Of a DNA stretch of 64,000 nucleotides, positions 1 to 12,322 are shown piece after piece. The translations under genes and the position numbers were made by a program. Source of the DNA: Ephemerocybe angulata (taxonomy: Eukaryota > Basidiomycota > Agaricomycetes > Agaricales > Psathyrellaceae); contig JAACJK010000123.1 of NCBI GenBank assembly GCA_013368325.1, positions 124,001-188,000 of the forward strand, written 5' to 3'. A model generated the notes under the pieces. That model ran no database searches, had not been told where the DNA came from, and saw only the letters and a list, made by a program, of their open reading frames with translations. Within the stretch, counting starts at the first letter, position 1. Every line of letters starts with the position of its first letter.

Positions 1-3000
1 CCGGTCGATACGCCTCCCCGGAACCCGTGACGGAGGAAGTCACAGCGCACTTTCGGGACCGCCTCGTCAAAATGGGATTATCGGTGGACGGGACGAAGAA
101 GACGGTTGAAGGACTGCATCTGAGTTCGCGAGAGGAAGAGTTGCTCGATATGGTTAGTAGTAGCCAATTCATTCATATCCATCCTATCGACCGCAAAACA
201 AACCCACATCGCTCTTCCGTCACCATTCATTCTGTTCATCTCCCTTACTTATGACTGTTTCTGCATGCATTATAGGTGTTGACGTTGACACGAGCGCCAA
301 TTGTGTCCTCGACACAGCTCGTCACGCAAGCGGAGCTGATCGCGAGTTTGCAAGTGCAGCGAGAACATATGTTCCAGGAGATCGAGGAAGAGCGAGCAAT
401 ATGGGACGCTGAGAGGGCTGGATGGGAGCGAATGGCCGAGGCGCTGATTTCCCAGAGAAATAAGTCTGCTCCGAGTGAGGTGAGTACTAGGCGCTCGTTG
501 GTTGATGCGCAGTACATACGTTTCGGAACTATTGCTGATATGCGAATTGAACGGTGACAGGAGATGGAGCGCAAATCTCTGCTGCACGACGCAGAGACGA
601 GAATCCTCAAGGAACGCGTAAGTAACAGTCTACACACCATGGTGAACCGATGCTGATAGGTTTGCTTAGCTCCAACAAGCGCAAGAGCGCAGCAACGCCA
701 TCGAAGCCGAAGTCGCCAGATTGCGTCCTATCCTGTTTATGGTGCCCCCCGTGTCTTCACACTCAAGTAAGTCTATCCCCACTCCACTATACCCGCACCC
801 CATCTGACTCCAGCCAAAGGAAAGAAGAGAAAACACTCGAATCATGGCATTGAGGGCGAAGAACCCGAAGGAAGTAGCGCACAACCGCCTCCAAGTCAAC
901 CACCCCAGAGTCAACCTCAACCTCAACCCTCTCGCACCGTCATAACCGAAAGAGCATTATCCGCCGCGTCAACAGCCCAGAAAGCCACCGCCAACCCCCC
1001 ACCTGCCTTCCCAAACCCCTACGCCTCGACCTCCACCTACACCGCACTCTATCCGGGTCCCACATCATACAACTATTACCCCGGGGGCCAGGCCTCCACA
1101 TCCTCCACATCATCATCAAGTACTATACAACGACCGAAGAATACCAATCCCTATCTACAATACGCCTTCCCCACCCGCATCAACAACGCAAACGCCGTAG
1201 CCTCCTCCTCCTCGACCCCAATTGCAGGTCCTTCCCAGCCGAACGCCGGCAACCGCTCCTCTATCACCAACAACAAAGTAACCGTTCCGAATGGTAGTAG
1301 TAACAAAGACGGCAAAGAGAAACGGAAGGCGGTCGCCTCCCACCCCCTCTCCTCCGACGCACGCACAGAGCATCTCCTCCTCGCCGCGCGCAAAGTGGGC
1401 CGGCAGCGCGCCTTCGCGGGCCTCTCCCGCCCCCTTGCGAAAGAGAGAGAGAAACTCGTTGTGGAGCGGGACGCGAATAGGGCTGCAAGGGCGGGGGAGA
1501 GGGCGGAGAGGGAGAGGTTGGAGAGGGTGAGGAGTGGGACGGGTGGGGGGTATTATCGGAGTGGGGGTAATAGTAATATTAACGGGGCGGGGAAGGAGAA
1601 GGCGGTGGAGGGCGGGGGTGCGGCTACGACTACGAAGGAGACGAAGGAGAGGAAGGGCAGCGGGGGCGGGGGAGAGGGTGAACGTGAGCGACATACGACA
1701 CAGAAAGCTACGCAGAAACAGTCTACTTTCGTGTACGTCAAAACACCCGGGCACTCGAATGCGGCTCCTGGGACGACGACGGGGATGGCGAAGAGCAGGA
1801 TTATAGCGAATGCGGCGGAGGTGAGGGCGCAGGATGATCGTGTGTTGGCGGAGAGGGCGCAGGCGCAGGTGGAGCGGGAGAGGGAGCAGGCGGCATCAAG
1901 GCAGAGGAGTGGGCAAAGGGAACGCACGCCGAGAACCGCCAGTCAGCAGGCGCAGCAGTCGCAGTCATCACAGCGTGGCGCCTTGAATTCAAGTTCAGTG
2001 GGTGGGGGGATAGGGATTCCCCAAACTCCTCATCGAAGACCGTCGCAGGGCCAGCCAGGCTCTACGGCGCAGACGCCGCTTGATTCTTTGCTTAGTGCTG
2101 CGCGGAGTATGATGTCGGACGGGGAGGGCGAGGGGGACGGCGACTCGGAGTGCGAGGAGGTCTTGCCACTCGTTGATGCTAGGGCTGCGCGGGGAAATGC
2201 CGGGAAGAGGAGGGCTGCGGCTGCGGTGGAGGAGCCGGAGAGCCCTGTGCCGCCGTCGAAGAGGAGGAGGACGACGGCTGGGGGTGCGAGCGTCGGCGTC
2301 CACGTTCAACCTCCTCCTCCCCTGTCCAGTAATAATAATAGTGGAGGTGGCACTGTGAATGGGAGTGGGAGTGGGAGGACAGGCCCGCCGAGGCTGGGGC
2401 GGGAGACGCGCGTGCCGAGCGCTCTGGATGTGTTGGCGGACCAGGCGCAGGTGGCGGCTGCGATGCCGTATGCGCAGGGGTCGCAGCCGAGTCAGACGTC
2501 GAATGTGCGGGCGGAGGTCGGGCCTGCTAAGGTTAACGCGAAGGCGAAGGTGGTGGAGAGTGCGAGTGCGAGTCAGGGTGCGGGAGGAGAGGAGGAGATT
2601 GGCGTTGTTGTTGTTAGTGGGAGGAGGAGGAGTGGGAGAGCGAAGGGGGCGGTTGCTGCTGCTGCACCACCGCCGGTGAAGGTCGGAAAGACGAAGGCTC
2701 CGTCTAAGAATGGGAAGGGGAAGGGGAAGGCTGTGGCTCTTGAAGGCGATCACGAGGAACTTGCTGTGGAGCAGGAGAGGGTTAGAGCGAGAGCTGGTGC
2801 ACCGGGGAGTGATGGTGAATCTGAAGTCGAGGACGTGCGGAGGCACGATGGTGAAGATGGGGAGTCGAGTCTTCTTCCTCCGATAGCCACCCTCGCCTCC
2901 AATCCGACCCCCCCTCCTCCGCCAGTGAACCCGCCTGAAAAACGTAAACGCGGAAGGCCGCGGAAAGACCAGTCGATTTCTGCAGCAGCCTCGAACGCCA

Positions 3001-4465
3001 GCGCGGCTCTCCCAGCGCCTCCAGACGATTCAGCCGCCGCAAGTAACAGCATAAGTATAAGTGCGAGTGGGACTCGAAGGAGAACGAATGCCAAGGACAG
3101 GTCCGCTCTTCCACTAAGTGCAGGTCCAACCTCCACTTCGTCCGTCACCAGGAAGAAAGCCAGTGCGAAGACAGCTACCTCGAAATCCGCTGGGGGTGCC
3201 AAGGAGAAGGAGAAAGACACGGTCGTATCTGCTGGGGGAGGAAGACGGGGAAGGGGAAGGCTGCTGCTGCGCCTAGCTCGTCGTCCCCGGTGTTGAGGAT
3301 CATTGAGTCGCCGTTGTCGGCTAGGTACCCTGACCCGGTTCCTCTTTCTCTTGAGGAAGACAGGGCTATGGGCGCTTCCAGTGCGCAAGCGCCCATAACT
3401 GCTTTGGGCCTGGAAGAAGCGCCCGTAGGAGCGGGGCCGACGGCGGATGGGACCGGCGATTCGGGAATGGAGCTGGACCATCCTCTGGAGCCTGTAGTAG
3501 AAGTTCGGCTCGAGGAGAACGTGCAACAGGCGCTGCCACCTGCGGTTCTCCCTGCGGGGCCTTCAGGTGACGATGTTGTCATGGAGGGTTCTGAGGAACC
3601 CGAGGGTGAGGTTGTGAGACCGCTTACCCCTCCTCTTGGAGGCGAGGACTTGACCCTCGCTCAGCAAACTGCGCCACCTGCGATCGATGTTGTGGATGGC
3701 GAACCGACCCTCGTCCAGCAACCTTCGCCACCTATGATCGTTGGTGGAAGTGATGGACCACCCTTTGTCCAGCAGCAACCTTCTCCAGCTACGATTACCC
3801 TCATCCTAGACGATGTCGAGCCAACTCCTCAACCCTCGCCGCCAAATACATCTCTCGTTCCTGACACCAAGGAACCGAGTCCTGGCCTACAAGCAACATC
3901 TCCAACCGTCATTCCTGTTGTCAGAGATGCCGAATCTACCCTCACCCAGGAAGCCACATCTCCAGCCGTCACTCCTATTGTTGTAGATGTTGGACCTACC
4001 CTCACCTCGGAGGCTTCGCCGCCGGTCACCACTCCTCCAGGTCCGACCTCTGTGCCTATCAGTGCTCAAGCTGGATCAATGATGGGCGGTAATGAACCTT
4101 TGGAAGTGACTCCCACTCCTCTCCCCAACGTCGAGCTGTATCCCAAGGAGGTTCTCAGCATGGAGGAGTCCGGAAACGACTCGGACCTTGACGCAGACGC
4201 GGAGGCGGATCCTGACCACGACGCGGACATGGATGCAGATGCCGATGCAGACGACGACCTGGATGCGGATGGGGAGTATGAGGACGAACGAGAGGTCGGT
4301 AGCAGCATCCATACCTGGTCGCACATCGCGTACTCTTCCTCTGACATCTCAAAGCTCGTTCACGGTGATCAAGGTATTGTAATGGAGGGCGATGACGCAG
4401 ACGCAGAGGGTGAGCTTGAAGACGAGTCGGGTGAACATACGACCGCCGTGTTTGGGCTTCCGTAG
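1..4465 (+). CDS. Large coiled-coil / AT-hook nuclear-type protein, 5' end outside window, apparent frameshift
   Basis: The frame is open through base 1, so the start lies upstream. Exons read as 1-152, 276-479, 561-617, 670-766 and 814 onward; every junction keeps phase and uses GT-AG. The N-terminal part (to about base 766) is rich in E, R, Q and L with heptad character and is probably a coiled coil. The huge last exon is low complexity (S, P, A, G, K), with basic patches and an AT-hook core, KRGRPRKD, at about 2944-2967. The C-terminal third is Pro/Thr-rich with degenerate repeats, then an Asp/Ala-rich acidic run (about 4170-4290). An AT-hook with basic and acidic blocks suggests a DNA- or chromatin-associated role, but no enzymatic domain is visible. 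Coding sense moves from one frame to another near 3234-3260, inside G-runs, with no plausible intron. This is either an assembly indel or a broken gene. Stop TAG is at 4463-4465. Function unknown. Confidence 0.6.
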
Positions 4466-5975
4466 CTTGGTTGAAGGGGTGGTGCCGGTTCATGGTATGT
4501 CCTCAAGTACCTTCACCCCATTCTGCCCAACTCAATCAACCCTTAGGAGTTCTTATCTTATCTCTGACCTTCTCTACTATCTTGGCGTGGTGCTACTCCA
4601 TCATCGTGTTTTTTGAATCGATTCCTCTGTGCCTTTACACTAATTACAACTCCGCTTCGCTATTTCGAGCAGATTGGCGTTAGCTTTTGGGTCTACCCCA
4701 GCTTGCCTCGTGGTTGTGGCTGAATCAAGGATCACGTCGCCTGACAAGGACCTCACTGGGGTAGGTATCTATGATTGGCCCAAACCCAACGGGCAGGAGC
4801 TTGGTCCTAAACCTTAGATTCAATCACGGCTGGAAGATTGACTTTCCGTTAAACTTTCCCTTCCTTTAGACCTTGGACTGGATCTGGAAACCCGGGACAG
4901 CATGCCCTTTCAGCGGGTTGACGCCATCCGATGCCCGACAACACGGACGTTGTACCTTTATCAACGGCGGCAAGATCCCGAGAACGACTTCTAATCACTC
5001 AGAAAATCAGTGATTATTGTCGATACCGACCGCAAGCAGCCGCGAGTCTCCGGTCGCGTCTCCAGATGGAACACGATTGACCCACCGATCTATGAATGAA
5101 AGATAGGCCGTTTGCGGCCAGAGAGGCGGGAGCCGGACCGTCACACATGGGTCTCTGGACAAAAGATATTATCACTGAGGACCACGTTCCAATCCAATTC
5201 CAGATATTTTGATTTATATGCGATAGATCATTGCTACAGTCTTGCACCACCAATGCATTGAGGTGCCTCGTTCTCGACTTTCGAATGGCCATTTCATTCC
5301 GGATCCCCACCGAATACTAACTCTGACTTTGCTTTAAGAGTGTTCGTCCCTGAATCAAGTTGGCGATGGGCCGGGGACCGGGGTGTCTATCATCGGTCAG
5401 TCGCTCCCTTTTTCGAAAAAGTAATTGATTCTCATGAACGACCTCTAAAGGCTCTCAAGAGGCTACGGCTCGCAGCTGCCATGTAGTTCCACCGACAGCA
5501 CCACCTGTTGATCGGTGCCTGCCATTTCCACTTGCGTGCAATTGGCAGGTCAAGACCTGGTCCTCGGTTAGCGCCGAGCGGCAGTTACCGCGAGTTTGTT
5601 TCGCAAACTGCCGTAGATCGAAAACCCTTTCTTTCAGCAACCCACGGACATAGATTTCATCCCCCGGAAAGACCCAGATACACCTGGAAATGCCCAAACC
5701 TTGTGCGTAGGCCGTCATAACCTTAAAAGTTTTGGCAGGGTGTCTCTAGCGGGTCCATCGAAAACTCTGGAGATTTCCGGTTTCGCCATGCTTCCCCTCC
5801 ACCCCCACACCCCTCAATGGTTCTCGCCACTTTTATGTTCCATCTCGGATAGTTTTATCATGGACATTGCCGCTGGTCTTTTCCGTCAACACGATGTTTG
5901 TATTTTGCGTTTTAATTTAAGCATGGATCCTCTCCTCAAAAACGACATCGGTTTCTTCCTCCCTCCCTCGCAAAC
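4466..5975. other. Intergenic, no supported gene
   Basis: About 1.5 kb between the AT-hook gene stop and the WW-domain gene start. It probably holds the 3' UTR of the first and the promoter of the second. Only short ORFs without recognisable protein character occur on either strand. I saw no tRNA, repeat array or transposon motif. Confidence 0.5.
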
Positions 5976-6919
5976 ATGGCCTCCATCCCCCCTGCCAATG
6001 ATGAATTTCCAGGCGACAGGCTCCCCTTCATCGAGACGATCCAGTATCATCGACGCGGGTCAAGCTCCCCTGAGGGTGCCTCCGACGCGTGAGTGAATGC
6101 AAAACGGTGTCCATGCACTCTTCGCTTATGTTTGTCGCGCTCGACAGGTTACCCATCCCACCGGGTTGGAGCCGCTATGTTCACCCGAACGGAGATGTCT
6201 ACTTCCGCAACCACCAACTGCGACTTACGACCCCGGACAACATACGCCAGCCTGTAATTCTTCAATACGTGATGGACGCTCGGGAAGACCATCTAGAGAC
6301 CATAGCGGACGACCCCAACTACGCACGTCTTCCCCCAGATTGGGAGTTGACAATATCGGACATCAGTGAATCAACCGCCGTTATTGGGATGTATTCGAGA
6401 CAGGCTGGACGGGCATACGAGTGGCGGGAACACGAAGGTTCATTACCGTCTCATAAACGTCGCTTCTATGAACTGACCTTTCTCAGGACGCCTTGCCATT
6501 AAGGAAAGGCAGCATTTCTGGTCATTTGTAGCGGAGTATCCTTCACACTACCCCAGTCTCCCTCCGGGCACGGAAGAGGAGTTTGTAGCTGCGGTTACAC
6601 AAGGTAAGCCTAATTTTCCCATGTCCGGTACACGATGCGAACTCATGTCAACATTGCCCAGCAAAATTTCGCTTAAGAAACGGAGAAGTATTCCCTTTCA
6701 CTGAGCAGCAGATAGACCAGATCACCACGTTGTATACACAGCTAAAGAGTGCGTACCACAGTACCTTTACCCCTCGTTCATTTCTGACGACGCGAGCCTG
6801 CAGGGCGACACAACATACCTGCCCTCGGCTGGCTGCTCGGTGTCGTCATGCCTTTGGAATCAATAGGCTCCAGAATGAACGGCAGTCTTGAAGCGCTGAT
6901 GGAAGACCTGCAATTATGA
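5976..6919 (+). CDS. WW-domain-like protein with a C-terminal hydrophobic segment
   Basis: Five exons: 5976-6088, 6148-6437, 6487-6603, 6662-6748 and 6804-6919, giving 240 residues with all phases consistent. After about 38 residues comes the WW-like core PPGWSRYVHPNGDVYFRN, which keeps the first Trp, the Tyr/Phe strand and the Asn turn. The usual second Trp is not obvious, so peptide binding may be altered. The middle part carries acidic, Trp-containing stretches (PPDWEL; HFWSFVAEYP) of the kind I associate with agaricomycete WW proteins of unknown role. The last exon encodes a hydrophobic stretch, ALGWLLGVVMPL, that could be a membrane anchor. The start is the first ATG giving an open exon into the first donor. 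Neighbours give no functional hint. WW modules normally bind Pro-rich ligands; the partner here is unknown. Confidence 0.7.
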
Positions 6920-9185
6920 CGAGGCTGCGCCACACCCTCCCCCATTTTCAGCTCTGTTCTCAGCGTCGCGGGAAGCACACAAGGACAACATCAGGAAGGC
7001 TCGTCCGACACCTCAGGCATCCCACCATCGATTGTGATATGAAGTCACACCTTCCCCGCTCCATTATCGGCCGCAGAATACGCCTAGAATTCCGCTTCCG
7101 AGCCGTGTCCAAGTTCAAACGTTCGGAAATGAAGCCACAAGAGGAGAGAGGGATACCTTTCTCGCTCAACGTCCCCCATAAATTATCCCTCAACGAATAC
7201 CCTCCGCAATTCACTATGCCGGTCGTCCCTCCGCCAGTGGAGCTCTGGATGTTCTCAGATTCTCCTCGACCTTCCATGATTTCCTGACCCGCTCCCTCAA
7301 GACCTGTTCGCCTTCAGGCACATATCTATCCAGTTCCCACTTTATGTCCGTCAGGAGGAGGTGTAACGAACGGCGAAGTGCCGGGATGCCGTATCAGTGG
7401 GGTGCCCCGGACGAGCGCCAATTTTAATCCCGCTTAGCTGAGAATGCGAATGGGTCATACAATTGCCCATTCTCATCCCCATCTTCTCTGCCCTGCACTC
7501 TATTAACTATCTAACCGTCGAATTGTTATTGTTCACCTGCTTTGCTATTTGCTATCTGTAATTGCTTTATGATCGATGCTTTCGCTGAATGTTATTCTCT
7601 AAATTGCTGCTCTCGCATCGAATGGAACTGTTTGAAGGCCAGACTTCCTACTCAAGCATCGAGTCCTAGGGCTGGAGCGCCGCGCGCGCTTGGCATGCAC
7701 TGGCGCCGTCTCTCAGCAGGCGCCTCTTCACTTTTCTTCACCAGAAAGACGTACAACAAGAATTCATATGAATGGAAGCAGGTAGGTATGACCCAGACGG
7801 CTTGCTGCAGATAGAGCACATGGCCAGAGGAGCAAGGTCCGTGAAGAGCTTCGCGAAGGCGAGGTGAGGATTACCAATCGGCTCCTTTGCGCCGTACGCA
7901 TTATACTCGCCCTCTACGCTGTGATCAAAGACAATGAGGAGGGTGATCAATCACCGATGACGATGAAGGTCATATCAACGGCTTTACGGGTGCTTGAATT
8001 GCCATGTGTGAGTAGGACGCTGTATACAGGACGTTTTGGGTCTTAATGCTCCCTCTCCAGGGATGCTATAGAAGGCCGTGTGTATATAGTTTAGATGATT
8101 AACCTAGAAATCTCTATACTCACCGAATATTGGAAGCACTTCGATTTTCCTTGGAGCGAAAAGGCTTTAGACCAGCCGGCGTTGTAGCGTCCCCGGTAGA
8201 ATTTATCCCTTGACTTGTCACAAAGCGATGAGACGGGCAACTCGAAGAGAGGATTCGAACACCTGTCCAGACGCAATAAAAGATGGTACTACCAGCTACA
8301 TTCACCGAACAGGCAGCGCTCCGTTATCACTCTGTGAAGGGATCCTTCGAGACTACAGGTTAACAAGTCCCTATCTGAGCGGAAATGGTCACTGCCTGGT
8401 ATGAATGTAACGAGGCTCGGCTAGGGCGCAATGTTAAAAGGCATGTTCACCGACCTGCTACGACCGGTGTCCGGTGACCAAGTATACTCTCTTTGCGTAG
8501 CTCTAGCGTTTGAAATAGACTACATGAACAACGCGAGCCTTCTGGTTTAAAAGGTCGCATGGCATGCGCGAAGCATTGTCCGCAGAATCCAGAAGGTAGG
8601 ACGCGTTGCAAGAAGGTCCCCTCGTTATTTACAAGGTACGCGGTGGGTCTGGGAACCCGAGCCGCTGAGTTCCCCGCAGGAATGGGACCGAGGTTTCGAC
8701 TCTCCCGGTTTCAGGGTTATAAGGAAGCGAGGCGGAAATAAAGCTACTGGGCGATAAAAATGAGCAACACCGAGAGCGAGGCATATAAGTTCAATCTGAG
8801 GAATTGAGGGCTTAGCAAGATTTGGAACAAGGCATACAGCCGACTTCTAGTCTGAGGAACGACCTCTCCCAGGCAGAAGCACTTACTGCAGCGAGCTAGA
8901 AGCAAGACAGAAATATCCACCCACCGTGCGACAAAGTTAATGATGACGAGATCGACACAATGACCTGGATGCCATGCAAGCTTCATTTGAGGGATTTCAA
9001 TTGTCGCAAAAAGTGGGGTAGCGTATTGCAAACAGGCTTGAAGAGGAGACTGAAATGATGACGAGATCAACACCCACACACGGTCCATGCAAGCTTCATT
9101 TGAGGAAGTACAATTGCAGGAACAGGGGAGGAAGGCAGCATTAGCCACACCGAAAGAGGAAGGTCATAAACTTAAAGTTCAAACT
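6920..9185. other. Intergenic with a short direct duplication
   Basis: About 2.3 kb without a supported gene between the WW gene and the 3' end of the SKI8-like gene. An ORF at 6916-7287 overlaps the WW stop region but shows no recognisable domain and I do not call it. Near 8940-9116 there are two related copies of a 60 bp segment, listed separately. Confidence 0.45.
8940..9116. repeat. Two imperfect direct copies of a ~60 bp segment
   Basis: Both copies begin with ATGATGACGAGATC and end with ATGCAAGCTTCATTTGAG followed by a short variable stretch and CAATTG. They start near 8940 and 9055, about 115 bp apart, with a diverged middle. It looks like a small tandem duplication. Confidence 0.6.
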
Positions 9186-10549
9186 TCAAGCGGTTGCAGC
9201 ACCTGCCCCTCGCCACCATTTGACCACTCCGTCTTCTCCACCACTCACAAAGGCCCCGGCGGCACCCACAGCCGGAGCCTTGGGTCTCCAAGAGACGCTC
9301 CAGACCTCGCCCGTGTCCTGGATCGTCGATACGGCAGCTCTCGCACCAATGTCCCAAACCTTAATCGTCTTGTCCGCAGAGCTAGTTGTCGAAGGTGAGA
9401 TGAGTGACAGGTCGGGCTTTGACAGTGGGGCATTACGAACCCTGATAGACCTAGACGTCCGTCCGGCGAGATGTCTGCGCTCAAGACCCACGAGCTGTGC
9501 CCCGCAAGCGACGCAACGGTACCACCTGGGGCAGACCGGACGTCATGTAGAACCAGACGTTTGTCTTCGGAGGCGCTCAGAAGTAGCTATATTACATAGA
9601 CGAATCGAAATGAACATCATCAGCGCATGTCCTCAAGCTGCCAGTTGGCCAGAGCTGGGGTGTAGAATATTTACGTACACTGGAGTCAGGCGACCAGGCG
9701 ATCGAGCGCACGGACATCGCGTGAGAGGTGAAGGCTGCCGATAGCGCGTTCGTTTCGAGGTCGAAAACAAATATTTGCCCGGTTTCTGAGGACATGGCCA
9801 GTCTGCGGCCATCGGGGCTCTGGATAGATATGGAAAGTAGTGAACCTTGTTAGTGGGCACTATGCACGCGCTGGCGATCGACACTCACATGAGCACAGGA
9901 CATGCCAAACTTATTCCGCCCAGAAGGAATGACTGAGAGGCGTTCGCCAAAGTTCTCAGCCTGGGCCGAGTGCACGGTGACGCTGCCAGACCCGCCCGTC
10001 GACGCATATGTTCCTCCTTTGGGGTTCAGAGAAACAGACCAGGCTGCACGTCATTAGCCTCCTGCGTCGTAGCTGGGTCAATGAGCTGGGGTGGACTCAC
10101 AAGGCTCTGCTGCTTCAGCAGTGCGGTTGTAGCTCTCGAACTTGGATACAACCTGGTTGGTCTCGAGGTCTAGAAGACTCGTGAGGCCTTCGATGCTGTT
10201 GTACAATGCTCGCTTCCCATCTGGAGATACTGATAGCGAGACCAAGGCAAGAGTGTGGGGCGCGGGCGCTTGGACATTAGCGGGGTGCTGCTGGCCCGAT
10301 ATCGAGAGCCATTGCTTGATAGAGCCATCCGCGGATACCGAGACGGCTGTATCTTCCGCTGTCCAGGCTACGCCCCAGATGGCCTCAGAATGCGCTAGAC
10401 AAGGTGCAGCATGAGCCTTGAATCTCGTCGTTCATGATGCAACAATGATGGCTGTACGTTCTGAGCAATCGTGGGCGTGCAGGAAGGCTAAACTCTGGTT
10501 TCTTCACCGTCAGCGCGAGCTTTCAAGCCAGAGATTTGGAGCTCACCAT
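9186..10549 (-). CDS. SKI8: WD40-repeat protein, Ski8/WDR61 (Rec14) family
   Basis: Seven exons read on the minus strand: 10549-10547 (start codon only), 10494-10458, 10394-10101, 10043-9889, 9819-9679, 9586-9441 and 9381-9186. They give 323 residues, close to the 305 residues of animal WDR61. The N-terminus (MSLAFLHAHD...HSEAIWGVAW) and successive WD blades (DGSIKQWL; SVSLNPKGGTYASTGG; FVFDLETNAL...HAMSVRSIAWSPDS; LLLSASEDKRLVLHDVRS; SADKTIKVWDIG; FVSGGEDGVVKWW) match the Ski8 pattern. In fungi Ski8 is the WD40 scaffold of the cytoplasmic Ski complex that feeds mRNA 3' ends to the exosome, and it also serves in meiotic recombination initiation. Family assignment rests on blade order and the GHAM-like blade, so another single-propeller WD protein is possible but less likely. 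It is divergently arranged with RPS12. Confidence 0.82.
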
Positions 10550-10804
10550 CGTGTTAATGTCGTGCTCGTCGTGTATGACGCGTTGTCGACGCGCTGCAAC
10601 GATGAGCTCGTGACTCTCGCCGCTGTGCGGAGATTGCCGGTCGGAGCCTCAATGATCTTTAAAGCACAGCTGAAATTGAACCTTATTCCCTCGCATCAAC
10701 GAAAGCGGACGAAGACACCCCAAACTTTTTGTTTTCCTAATAAAATCACACAAGTGCGTCCAATTCAGCGTATCTAGGGCCAGAATACTGATAGAAAGTG
10801 CAGG
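10550..10804. promoter_or_regulatory. Shared 255 bp divergent intergenic region (SKI8-like / RPS12)
   Basis: The start codons of the minus-strand WD40 gene and the plus-strand RPS12 gene face away from each other across 255 bp, so both promoters must lie here or overlap the 5' ends. The string AGTGCAG just before the RPS12 ATG could be the acceptor of a 5' UTR intron. No specific factor site is claimed. Confidence 0.55.
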
Positions 10805-11303
10805 ATGTCTGACGCTGGAGATGACATTCAAGTCGACGCCCCCGTTGAGGTGACCTCTGAGGCTCCCAAGGGCAAGCTTTCCGTTGAGGATGCTCTCCAA
10901 GTGAGTCTCCCAATCCCCATCTCTAACACAATCGGAAGATCTAATCTACTTTCCCCGCTATCAGCAAGTGTTGAAGAACGCTTTGGTTCACGACGGCCTC
11001 GCCCGCGGTCTCCGCGAGTGCGCCAAGGCCCTCGACAAGCGCCAGGCCCATCTCTGTGTCCTCGTCGAGACCTGCACTGAGGCCGAGTACATCAAGCTCA
11101 TCGAGGCTCTCTGCGCTGAGCACAAAATCAACCTGATCAAGGTTGGAGATGCCAAGGTCCTCGGCACCTGGGCTGGTCTCTGCAAGCTCGACCGTGAGGG
11201 CAACCCCCGCAAGGTCGTTGGCTGCACCTGTGTTGTTGTCAAGGACTACGGCTCCGAGTCCGAGGGCCTTAACGTCCTCCTCGACTACTTCAAGAACCGT
11301 TAA
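10805..11303 (+). CDS. RPS12: 40S ribosomal protein eS12
   Basis: Two exons, 10805-10900 and 10965-11303, with a 64 bp intron, encode 144 residues, the usual fungal eS12 length. The acidic N-terminus ([16 protein letters not shown]) is followed by the conserved body: [60 protein letters not shown] and [13 protein letters not shown]. The fold is the L7Ae/L30e type, in the small-subunit beak of the cytoplasmic ribosome. Codon choice in exon 2 is strongly biased to C-ending codons, as expected of a highly expressed gene. Stop TAA is at 11301-11303. Confidence 0.97.
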
Positions 11304-11635
11304 ATGTGAGTACGACTTTCGGTTCGGTTCGACTTGATGACAAGACAGACTCCCTCAACTGAGATTAACGTCGATGGGGATTTATGTCTATCCGGAATCA
11401 TTATATTATTGTCTGATCCTTCTTCTGTGCCGTTTTATCCTTCAGCTACTGACCTACTATCCTCTTTCGACAGTGCTTTGCCGTAGTTGTACGTTCTGTA
11501 GTCACTTGCATTGCAATAAAATTGTAAACCGCACACTCTCATTCGTTGGATTCCCCTTTATCCCGTAAGGAACGCCTGTGATGGCATTGATTTCCCAGCG
11601 CCGGCGACAATCGAATCTTGACGTCAACGTCGACC

Positions 11636-12322
11636 ATGTTCTCTCCTGCTCTCCTTCGTCGTTCTCTAAACTCAACACGGACCCTCCATGCACGGTCGAC
11701 TACCGTAAACCGCGCCTTTCACTCAAGCATACGGCGAGCTGACCGTTCATTCACAAACCTGCTCGCGGACGGGACCCCGCCACCGGTCCAAGTATCCTCA
11801 GTAAACGAGGACGGAATCGACCTAGTCGACGGGTTGAAGATAGCTGGACCGTGTGTGTTCCTTGAGGGCAAGGTATTCCTATGGAATGTGCCTGAGGTGA
11901 CCCCAGAAGCGGGGAAAGACGCGTTCAAAGGGTGGACGGAGGAGCATTTGGAGTTGTTCAACGTCGTTATTCCAACGCCTGGTGCGCACTGTTACTCTGC
12001 TCTGCTGTGCGATTCGGACTGAGATGGCCTACTTTGTGGATTTATTGCAGAAATCATGCTGCTCGGAACTGGAAAACGGATACTGCAACCCCCGCCGTTC
12101 GTGCGGAAGTACTTGAACGAGCGGGGCATCCAGCTCGACGTTCTTGATACAGTGCGTCCTTTCCAGCCTCATCTCGAGCATACCGTTGATACTGTCACCT
12201 TGAACTTCCAACAGAGAAACGCCTGTGCGACCTACAACCTGCTTGCGGAGGAGGGACGGCGGGTGGCTGCTGCCCTGCTGCCGCTGTCGGCGAGAACGTG
12301 GCCGTCGGCCCCCAAGTCCTAA
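11636..12322 (+). CDS. NDUFAF3: Mitochondrial complex I assembly factor NDUFAF3-like (Mth938/DUF498 domain)
   Basis: Three exons, 11636-11981, 12051-12151 and 12215-12322, encode 184 residues, the normal size for the family. The first about 45 residues are rich in R, S and T with almost no acidic residues, a typical mitochondrial presequence. The Mth938-like core follows: DGLKIAGPCVFLEGKVFLWNV, the signature EIMLLGTGKRILQPPP after the first intron, GIQLDVLDT, then RNACATYNLLAEEGRRVAAALLP. This matches proteins that act with NDUFAF4 in early assembly of respiratory complex I in animals. An ATG-initiated presequence favours the start at 11636 over the in-frame TTG upstream. A complex I subunit gene (NDUFA8) lies 1.3 kb downstream on the same strand. 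Confidence 0.88.

Noticed and set aside
1995..2846. Minus-strand 283-codon ORF opposite the AT-hook gene
   Set aside because: Arg/Pro/Ser low-complexity shadow of the plus-strand exon; exon joins support only the plus strand.
6916..7287. 123-codon ORF directly after the WW gene
   Set aside because: It starts inside the last codons of the WW gene in another frame and encodes an unpatterned Arg/Ser/Pro-rich sequence.
8230..8300. tRNA-like B-box on the minus strand (GTGTTCGAATCCTC)
   Set aside because: The T-arm is imperfect, no anticodon stem forms around the candidate loop, and no properly spaced A-box or matching acceptor arm is present.
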